Source: Allobosea psychrotolerans
Lineage (GTDB): Bacteria; Pseudomonadota; Alphaproteobacteria; Rhizobiales; Beijerinckiaceae
Reading direction: 5' to 3'
Length of the DNA stretch: 64,000 nucleotides
NCBI RefSeq assembly: GCF_002917105.1
Contig: NZ_PQFZ01000016.1
Span: forward strand, 1 to 64,000
The notes under the pieces: model-generated
What the model was told of the DNA's origin: nothing
Databases searched by the model: none
The model's input: the letters and a program-made list of their open reading frames with translations, nothing else
Program-made: the position numbers and the translations under genes
Part shown: positions 57,933 to 64,000 of the stretch, in pieces
Layout: every line of letters begins with the position of its first letter
How positions within the stretch are numbered: the first letter of the stretch is position 1

Positions 57933-59834
57933 ATGACGCGCCTGAGCGCCTGGATGCTTGTCGCTTCGCTATTGATTCCGACGCTGCCGCTATCCCCCTC
58001 TTCCGCGGCGGCGCAGGGCATTCCGCAGAACATTCCGCGCAAGGAACTCCTGATCCTCGAAAACCCGGAAGGGACGATCAAAAACGCGGGCTGGTTCAAC
58101 ATCTGGGCGATCAACGCCGGCAGCCAGTCGAACGGGCTGCAACAGGCGGCGCTCGACACGCTCTGGTACATCGATCCTGAAAAGGGCCTGGACGGTGCCT
58201 GGGACAATTCCCTCGCCGCGGAGAAGCCGGTCTACAATGCCGAGTTCACCGAGATGCGGGTCAAATTGCGACGCGGCCTGTTCTGGAGCGACGGCGTCGA
58301 GTTCAGCTCGGCCGACGTCAAGGCGACGGTCGACATCCAGGTCAAGAATCCGAACATGCGCTTTTCGGCCGTGCTGGCCAATAATGTCGCCTCCGTCGAG
58401 GCGCCCGATGCGGAAACGGTGATCTTCAAGCTGAAGAAGCCGAATTCACGCTTCCACACCAACTTCACCGTGCGCTGGGGCGCGATCTGGATCCTGCCGA
58501 AGCATGTCTTCGACAAGGTCGAGGACCCCGCGAAGTTCGACTTCAACAAGCCGGTCTCGCTCGGCGCCTATACGCTGCACTCCTTCGATCCCGACGGGAA
58601 ATGGTACATCTGGCAGCTGCGCGAGGACTGGCAGCGCAGCTCGCTCGGCCGATATGGCAAGCCGGGACCGAAATATCTCGCCTATATCGACCCGGGCCCG
58701 CCGGACAAGCGCGTCATCGCGCAGCTCAATCATGAGCTCGACGTCATTCACGACATCGCCCCCGAGGGCATGTTCACGCTGGCAAAGCAGGACAAGGGCA
58801 CCCGCGCCTGGTTCAAGGGCTTCCCCTATGGCCATCCGGACCCGACCCTGCCGGCGGTGATCTTCAACACCCAGAACGAGCACCTCAGGAACCGCGACGT
58901 GCGCTGGGCGCTGGCGCTGATGATCGACATCAAGGCGGTGACGATGGCTGCCTATCGCGGCGCCGCGACCATCTCGGCGATCGCCGTGCCGCCGACCGGC
59001 ATCCATCCCGAGGCCTATCACAAGCCGATGGAGGCCTGGCTCAAGGATTTCGAGATCGATACCGGCAAGAGCAAGGTCAAGCCCTACGATTCGACTGTCG
59101 GCAAGCAGATCGCCGACATGCTGCGGCCCTCGATGGGCGACCAGATTCCCTCGGATCCCGCAGTGATCGCCAATTCCTTCGGCCTCGGCTGGTGGAAGAC
59201 CAATGTCGCGGCGGCCGGCGAATTGCTGACGCGCGCTGGCTTCCGCAAGCAGGGCAACCAATGGCTGACGCCCGACGGCAAGCCCTTCGTGGTCAGGCTC
59301 ATGGTCGAGGGCGACCTCAGGCCCGTCATGACGCGGGCCGGCACGATGATCGTGCAGCAGTGGAAGCAGGCCGGCATCGATGCGCGCATCGATGTGGCTC
59401 AGGGCACGCTGCTGACGCGGCGCGCGGCCGGCGATTTCGACGCCTTCATCGGCTGGAGCGTAGAGACGTGGGGCGGCCATCAGGACCTGTCCTATTTCAT
59501 GGACAGCTGGCATTCCCAGTTCGTCGCCGAGCCCGGCAAGCCGCAACCGCTGCGCAACTGGCAGCGCTGGACGCATCCAGAGCTCGACAAGATCATCGAG
59601 GACATTCGCAAGATCGACTTCGACGATCCCAAGGGCGTCGAGCTCGGCCGCGACTACGTCAAGCTGATGACCCGCGAAATGCCGATCATCCCGCTCATGG
59701 CCTACAACGTCTTCACCGCGATGGATCAGACCTACTGGAAGGGCTACCCGACCGCCGATGATCCTTACGCCAACCCGGTCACGAACTGGGGCAACTCGCG
59801 CTACATGTTCGTGCGCCTGAAACCGGCCAACTGA
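57933..59834 (+). CDS. ABC transporter substrate-binding protein, family 5, probable oligosaccharide binder
   Basis: A 633-residue periplasmic binding protein (SBP_bac_5) with a signal peptide (LVASLLIPTLPLSPSSAAAQ). The family block MRVKLRRGLFWSDGVEFSSADV and a late HPELDKIIEDIRK are clear. It is the first gene of an operon with two permeases, two ATPases and a GH51 glycosidase, so it probably binds arabinose-containing or related oligosaccharides, not peptides, as shown for some family-5 binders of thermophiles. ATG 57933 has an excellent GGGAGGTGA site. Confidence 0.93.
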   Translation: MTRLSAWMLVASLLIPTLPLSPSSAAAQGIPQNIPRKELLILENPEGTIKNAGWFNIWAINAGSQSNGLQQAALDTLWYIDPEKGLDGAWDNSLAAEKPVYNAEFTEMRVKLRRGLFWSDGVEFSSADVKATVDIQVKNPNMRFSAVLANNVASVEAPDAETVIFKLKKPNSRFHTNFTVRWGAIWILPKHVFDKVEDPAKFDFNKPVSLGAYTLHSFDPDGKWYIWQLREDWQRSSLGRYGKPGPKYLAYIDPGPPDKRVIAQLNHELDVIHDIAPEGMFTLAKQDKGTRAWFKGFPYGHPDPTLPAVIFNTQNEHLRNRDVRWALALMIDIKAVTMAAYRGAATISAIAVPPTGIHPEAYHKPMEAWLKDFEIDTGKSKVKPYDSTVGKQIADMLRPSMGDQIPSDPAVIANSFGLGWWKTNVAAAGELLTRAGFRKQGNQWLTPDGKPFVVRLMVEGDLRPVMTRAGTMIVQQWKQAGIDARIDVAQGTLLTRRAAGDFDAFIGWSVETWGGHQDLSYFMDSWHSQFVAEPGKPQPLRNWQRWTHPELDKIIEDIRKIDFDDPKGVELGRDYVKLMTREMPIIPLMAYNVFTAMDQTYWKGYPTADDPYANPVTNWGNSRYMFVRLKPAN

Positions 59835-59841
59835 GAAACCC

Positions 59842-59863
59842 GGGCCGCCTCGCCGGGCGGCCC
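59842..59863 (+). terminator. Intercistronic hairpin between binding protein and permease genes
   Basis: GGGCCGCC (59842-59849), six-base loop and GGCGGCCC (59856-59863), seven bases past the stop. A weak T/C tract follows. Such hairpins protect the abundant binding-protein mRNA and lower expression of the membrane genes. Confidence 0.55.
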
Positions 59864-59935
59864 GCCTTCTTCCCAAGACAATCGCCAGCCGGTGACGCCT
59901 TGCGTCGCACGGAGCGGTGGAGCTTTCGGGATCGC

Positions 59936-60940
59936 ATGAGCGCTTACCCTGCCTATCTCGCGAAACGTCTGGCCCAGTTCGCCATGGTGGTTTTCATCGG
60001 GGTCAACCTGGCCTTCGTGATTACCCATGCCTCGCCGATCGACCCGGTCGAGCAGTCGATCGCGGTCGTGACCTCCTTCGGCAGCACCGCGCCGGAGGCG
60101 ATCGCGGCGATGCGTTCCTCGCTGCAGGAGCTCTATGGGCTCAAGGGCACGCTGGCCGAGCAATACCTCACCTTCTGGAGCCGGGTCGTGCGCGGCGATT
60201 TCGGACCCTCTCTCTCCGCCTTCCCCACGCCGGTCTCGGCGCTGATCGGCCGGGCGCTGCCCTGGACCGCCGGGCTTCTGATCGTCTCGACGCTCATCAC
60301 CTGGGTGCTGGGCAATCTGCTCGGTGGGCTCGCCGGCTACTACCAGCGCAGCCGTACGCTGAAACTGATGGGGGTCGTCGCCATGGGCGTCCATCCGATT
60401 CCTTACTACATCGTCGCGCTGCTGCTGCTCATCGTCTTCGGCTTCCTCTGGCCGGTGCTGCCGATCACCGGCGGGTCGGCGATGAACCTGCAGCAGGGCT
60501 GGAACTGGGCCTTCGTCTCGAGCGTGGTCCTGCATTCCATCCTGCCGGCGCTGTCGCTCATCCTGATCGGGCTCGGCAGCTGGTTCCTCGGCATGCGTTC
60601 GCTGGTCTCGAACATCGTGACCGAGGATTATGTCGTCTATGCCGAGACCGCCGGGCTCGACAGCCGCAGGGTGCTCGGCTCCTACGTCATGCGCAATGCA
60701 CTGGCGCCGCAGGTCACCGGGCTCGCCATGTCGCTCGGCGGCATCTTCAACGGAGCAGTGATCACCGAGAAGGTCTTCGGCTATCCCGGCGTCGGCACGC
60801 TGCTGGTCGATGCGGTCTATGCCGGCGACTACGGGCTGGTGCTCGGCGTCACCACCGTCTCGATCATCGCCGTCTCGGTCGGCGTCCTCGTCATCGACCT
60901 GCTCTACCCGCTGATCGACCCGCGCGTGGAGCTGCGCTGA
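59936..60940 (+). CDS. ABC transporter permease (DppB/OppB type)
   Basis: A 334-residue inner-membrane protein with six spans; the first is RLAQFAMVVFIGVNLAFVITH. The EAA-loop for the ATPase contact is in EDYVVYAETAGLDSRRVLGSYVMRNALAPQ. It is the first permease of the oligosaccharide operon. ATG 59936 is chosen; TTG 59900 would add 12 charged residues. Its stop overlaps the start of the next gene (TGATG). Confidence 0.92.
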   Translation: MSAYPAYLAKRLAQFAMVVFIGVNLAFVITHASPIDPVEQSIAVVTSFGSTAPEAIAAMRSSLQELYGLKGTLAEQYLTFWSRVVRGDFGPSLSAFPTPVSALIGRALPWTAGLLIVSTLITWVLGNLLGGLAGYYQRSRTLKLMGVVAMGVHPIPYYIVALLLLIVFGFLWPVLPITGGSAMNLQQGWNWAFVSSVVLHSILPALSLILIGLGSWFLGMRSLVSNIVTEDYVVYAETAGLDSRRVLGSYVMRNALAPQVTGLAMSLGGIFNGAVITEKVFGYPGVGTLLVDAVYAGDYGLVLGVTTVSIIAVSVGVLVIDLLYPLIDPRVELR

Positions 60941-61803
60941 TGCTGGCGATCCTGCGCGACCTCCTCCGTTACAACCTCGAATTCCGCATCGGGCTCGCGC
61001 TCGTCGCCATCGTGCTGGTGATGGCCGGGCTTTCCTTCGTCTCACCCTACCCGGCGGGCGACGTCTTTGTCGTGCCGCCCGACATACCGCCCTCGATCAC
61101 CCACTGGCTGGGCACGACCTCGCGCGGGCAGGACGTCTTCTGGCAGCTCACCCTCGCGATCCGCAACACGCTGGGCTTCGGCATCATGGTCGCGGTGCTG
61201 TCGCGGGTGATCGCGATCGTCGTCGGGCTGCTTGCCGGCTACAGCGGCGGCTGGATCGACCGCGTGCTGATGTCGATCAACGACACCTTCATCATCATCC
61301 CGCTCTTCCCCATCCTCATCCTGTTCTATTTCGTGCTGCGCGACACGATGTCGACGCCGCTGCTCGCCACCATCATGGCCTGCCTCGGCTGGGCCTATGA
61401 CGCGCGGCTGATCCGCTCCATCGCGCTCAGCCTGAAGACGCGCGAGTTCACGCAGACGAGCATCTTCTCGGGAATGAAGACGCACGAGATTCTGGCGCGC
61501 GAGCACCTGCCCTATGTGCTGCCGATCGTGTTCTCCACCACGATGAACAACATGAATTGGTCGATCGGCATCGAGGTCACGCTCGCCGTGCTGGGCTTCA
61601 CCGACATCAACACACCGACGATCGGCGGGATGATCTACTGGGCCAACCAGCATACCGCTCTCGTGGCCGGCATCTGGTGGTGGATCGCCTTTCCGGTCGC
61701 GCTGGTGGCGATGACCTTCGTCGGCCTGTTCCTGCTCGCTGTCTCGATGAACGAGTATATCGACCCGCGCAGCCGCCTCGCCCGGATGGGAGGCGGCCGA
61801 TGA
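60940..61803 (+). CDS. ABC transporter permease (DppC/OppC type)
   Basis: A 287-residue permease with spans such as FRIGLALVAIVLVMAGLSFV and IAFPVALVAMTFVGLFLLAV; the EAA loop appears as REFTQTSIFSGMKTHEILAREHLPYV. The conserved HWLGTTSRGQDVF precedes the permease domain, as in OppC proteins. Translationally coupled on both sides (TGATG upstream, ATGA downstream). Confidence 0.92.
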   Translation: MLAILRDLLRYNLEFRIGLALVAIVLVMAGLSFVSPYPAGDVFVVPPDIPPSITHWLGTTSRGQDVFWQLTLAIRNTLGFGIMVAVLSRVIAIVVGLLAGYSGGWIDRVLMSINDTFIIIPLFPILILFYFVLRDTMSTPLLATIMACLGWAYDARLIRSIALSLKTREFTQTSIFSGMKTHEILAREHLPYVLPIVFSTTMNNMNWSIGIEVTLAVLGFTDINTPTIGGMIYWANQHTALVAGIWWWIAFPVALVAMTFVGLFLLAVSMNEYIDPRSRLARMGGGR

Positions 61804-62810
61804 GCGGCGCGGGCGATGCGGTGCCGGTGCTGCAGGTCCGCGACCTCCAGGCGCATTTCCGCACCCACTATTTCGGCGTCAACCGCGAGGTCAGGGCGGT
61901 GGACGGCGTCACCTTCGAGGTCAACCGCAACGAGATCTACGGGCTCGCGGGCGAGTCCAGCTCCGGCAAGACGACCCTGGTCAAGACGATCGCGGGGCTG
62001 CTGAAGCCGCCGCTCGAAATGGTCGGTGGTTCGGCCCGCTTTTCCTTCCTGCCGGGCTGGGATGCGATCGGCCGGGCGCCGCCGGAGGTGGTACGCGCCA
62101 TCCGCTGGCGCCACCTTTCCTACATCATGCAGGGCTCGATGAACGTGCTGAATCCGCTCAGGCGGGTCAGGTACAGTTTTCGCGACTTCGCCTGGCGCCA
62201 TCTCGGCGGCAGCAAGGTCGAATTCGACGCACGGGTCGTAGCGCATATGGAGCGCGTCAAGCTCGATCCGTCTGTGCTCGACGCCTATCCGCACGAGCTT
62301 TCCGGCGGCATGCGCCAGCGCGTGACCATCGCGCTCGCGACGATCTGCAAGCCGGATTTCATCATCGCCGATGAGCCGACCACGGCCCTCGACGTGGTGG
62401 TGCAGAAAGACGTGCTGGGGATGATCCGCGCGATCCAATGCGAGATGGGCTCGAGCATATTGTTCATCACCCACGACATGGGCGTCCACGCCGCCCTGAC
62501 CGACCGGCTCGGCATCATGTATGCGGGGCGGCTGGTCGAGGACGGCGAGACGCCCGAGATCTTTTCGCGGCCGCTGCATCCCTATACGCGGCACCTGATC
62601 GCAAGCCTGCCGCGCATCGGCGATACCGAGCAGCGCGAGGGCCTGGACGGTACGCCGCCCAACCTCGCCGCCCCGCCGCCGGGCTGCCGCTTCCACCCGC
62701 GCTGCCCGCTCGCCATGCCTGTCTGCACAACAATCGTGCCGGCCATGGTCGAGACGCTGCCCGGCCATCGCGTCGCCTGTCACGCGGTCAATCCGGGGAT
62801 GGCGACATGA
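61800..62810 (+). CDS. ABC transporter ATPase (OppD type)
   Basis: A 336-residue ATPase with Walker A GESSSGKTTLVKT, Q-loop YIMQGSMN, signature LSGGMRQRVTIAL, Walker B FIIADEPTTALD and H-loop FITHDM. The C-terminal oligopeptide/dipeptide extension has CRFHPRCPLAMPVCT, which in OppD-like proteins binds an Fe-S cluster. The Walker A reads SSSGK in place of the usual GSGK, a mild change. Confidence 0.93.
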   Translation: MSGAGDAVPVLQVRDLQAHFRTHYFGVNREVRAVDGVTFEVNRNEIYGLAGESSSGKTTLVKTIAGLLKPPLEMVGGSARFSFLPGWDAIGRAPPEVVRAIRWRHLSYIMQGSMNVLNPLRRVRYSFRDFAWRHLGGSKVEFDARVVAHMERVKLDPSVLDAYPHELSGGMRQRVTIALATICKPDFIIADEPTTALDVVVQKDVLGMIRAIQCEMGSSILFITHDMGVHAALTDRLGIMYAGRLVEDGETPEIFSRPLHPYTRHLIASLPRIGDTEQREGLDGTPPNLAAPPPGCRFHPRCPLAMPVCTTIVPAMVETLPGHRVACHAVNPGMAT

Positions 62811-63652
62811 GCGCGCTGATCGAGCTCGACCGGGTCAGCAAGAGCTTCTCGCGCGGCGGGCTGTTCTCGACGCGACGCGTCGAGGCCGTCAAGGAGGTGA
62901 GCTTCGCCCTCGATGCGGATAAGCCCGAGATCTTCACCGTGATCGGCGAGTCGGGCTCGGGCAAGTCGACCCTGGCGCGGATGATCCTCGGCATCCATGC
63001 GCCCAGCTCCGGCCAGGTCAGGCTCGGGGGACGTGACGTCGCGACCTATGAGCGGCGCGCCTTCATGGCCGAGGTCCAGCCAATCTTCCAGAACCCGTTC
63101 GAGGCGTTCAATCCGCTGAAGCGGCTCGACCGCTATCTGTTCATGACGGCCGAACGCTTCGGCGGCGCGACCGGCACAAGCGCGGTCGACGGATCGGTCG
63201 ATGAGGCGCTACGGCAGGTAGGACTGTCGCTCCCGGAAATAAAGGGGCGGTTTCCGCACGAACTCTCCGGCGGCCAGCTGCAGCGTGTCGCCATCGCCCG
63301 CGCCCTCGTCGCAAAGCCCAGGCTGATCGTCGCCGACGAGCCTGTCTCGATGATCGACGCATCGCTGCGCATGTCAATCGTCAACCTGTTCGGCCGGCTG
63401 CGCGACGAGCTCGGACTGTCGATCGTGTACATCACCCACGATCTCGCCACCGCCTACTACATCAGCGACCGGCTGATCATCATGCAGCAGGGCGTCGTGG
63501 TCGAGCAGGGACCGGCTCGCGCCGTGCTTTCGGCGCCCACGCATCCCTATTCCCGCCAACTCCGCGACGCCGTGCTCACGCCCGACAGCGCCGGAGCCTT
63601 CCGTGCCACCCATTCACGCAAAGCGGCTGAAACACCCGGAGCCAGGTCATGA
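62807..63652 (+). CDS. ABC transporter ATPase (OppF type)
   Basis: A 281-residue ATPase with Walker A GESGSGKSTLARMI, Q-loop IFQNPFEAFNP, signature LSGGQLQRVAIAR, Walker B LIVADEPVSMID and H-loop YITHDLATAY. It overlaps the previous gene by four bases and the GH51 gene by four bases. It lacks the full C-terminal Cys-rich extension of OppD. Confidence 0.93.
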   Translation: MSALIELDRVSKSFSRGGLFSTRRVEAVKEVSFALDADKPEIFTVIGESGSGKSTLARMILGIHAPSSGQVRLGGRDVATYERRAFMAEVQPIFQNPFEAFNPLKRLDRYLFMTAERFGGATGTSAVDGSVDEALRQVGLSLPEIKGRFPHELSGGQLQRVAIARALVAKPRLIVADEPVSMIDASLRMSIVNLFGRLRDELGLSIVYITHDLATAYYISDRLIIMQQGVVVEQGPARAVLSAPTHPYSRQLRDAVLTPDSAGAFRATHSRKAAETPGARS

Positions 63653-64000
63653 GACACGCCAGCATCACCTTCGACCGCGCCTTCACCATCGGCGACACCG
63701 ATCCGAGGCTCTTCGGAGCCTTCGTCGAGCATCTGGGCCGCTGCGTCTATGGCGGCATCTACGAGCCCGGGCACCCCACTGCCGACAAGCGCGGCTTCCG
63801 GAAGGACGTGCTCGAACTCGTCAAGGAACTCGGCCCGACGATCATGCGCTATCCGGGCGGCAATTTCGTCTCCGGATACAATTGGGAGGACGGCGTCGGC
63901 CCGATCAAGGACCGCCCCGCCAGACTCGACCTCGCCTGGTTCACCACCGAGCCGAACAGCTTTGGCACCAACGAGTTCGTGGACTGGTGCCGGGCAGCGA
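63649..64000 (+). CDS. Alpha-L-arabinofuranosidase, GH51 (cut by window edge)
   Basis: The first 117 residues are present. They match GH51: FGAFVEHLGRCVYGGIYEPGH, then LVKELGPTIMRYPGGNFVSGYNWEDGVGP. GH51 enzymes release arabinofuranose from arabinan, arabinoxylan or short oligosaccharides with retention; the catalytic Glu residues are outside the window. No signal peptide is seen, so the enzyme is cytoplasmic and acts after import by the ABC transporter. The ATG overlaps the stop of the ATPase gene (ATGA). Confidence 0.92.
   Translation, partial: MRHASITFDRAFTIGDTDPRLFGAFVEHLGRCVYGGIYEPGHPTADKRGFRKDVLELVKELGPTIMRYPGGNFVSGYNWEDGVGPIKDRPARLDLAWFTTEPNSFGTNEFVDWCRAA

Noticed and set aside
1..64000. 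tRNA, rRNA or riboswitch
   Set aside because: No cloverleaf with a T-arm consensus and no rRNA segments were noticed; leaders of cysK, corA, infA and ppdK show no known riboswitch core. A covariance-model scan would be decisive.

Overview
The window looks like chromosomal DNA of a high-GC alphaproteobacterium of the Hyphomicrobiales (Rhizobiales), most like Bosea or a relative. This is inferred from gene content (dxs-tlyA and an RNA methyltransferase of the RlmD type, infA with a C-terminal tail, a split DUF1214/DUF1254 pair, DUF1491, DUF2336, a DivJ/PleC-like kinase with a CtrA-type box) and from several families of dispersed palindromic repeats typical of that order. About 60 genes are supported. 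No tRNA, rRNA, CRISPR array or prophage was seen.

Layout. 1-345: edge of an IS5-type insertion sequence and a palindromic repeat. 417-4312: xseB, then a LysR regulator divergent from a quinone reductase and pirin, then a DMT exporter. 4307-8849 (minus): MFS exporter and an orphan solute-binding protein/amidase pair. 9032-11693: dxs and tlyA. 11760-15668: a hypothetical gene, an SRAP (YedK) protein, gamma-glutamyltransferase, an orphan HigA and a lower-GC orphan gene. 15871-21306: PatB/MalY C-S lyase, an FAD-linked oxidase with an RlmD-type methyltransferase, and cysK. 21574-26997 (minus): a periplasmic protein, CorA, and an acyl-CoA dehydrogenase/SDR/SDR operon. 27184-34356: Sua5, LysR, isonitrile hydratase-like protein, AcuI, MFS carrier and a SleB-type hydrolase. 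34933-38484: a secreted repeat protein, then a cold-shock-like cluster (cspA, RhlE-type helicase, infA, small membrane protein). 38774-43667: HAD/ArsR divergent from qor, and ppdK. 43840-47753: vapBC split by a dispersed repeat, YcgN and a class A PBP. 47852-54486: envelope and regulatory genes, including a histidine kinase and a DUF2336 gene that each have a perfect TTAA-N7-TTAA box upstream. 54817-57463: a small protein, sufE, and an Lrp regulator divergent from ald. 57933-64000: a complete Opp-type ABC transporter operon leading into a GH51 alpha-L-arabinofuranosidase that runs off the right edge.

How genes work together. The last operon probably imports arabinose-containing oligosaccharides and cleaves them in the cytoplasm. 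The cspA/helicase/IF-1 group looks like an RNA-remodelling module. The kinase, the DUF2336 gene and perhaps the SleB gene may belong to the CtrA cell-cycle regulon. Most intergenic gaps longer than 100 bp are filled by repeats, and one copy separates an antitoxin from its toxin.

I found no clearly new multigene system. The best leads are the CtrA-type sites, the repeat inside vapBC, the secreted repeat protein and the GH51-linked transporter.
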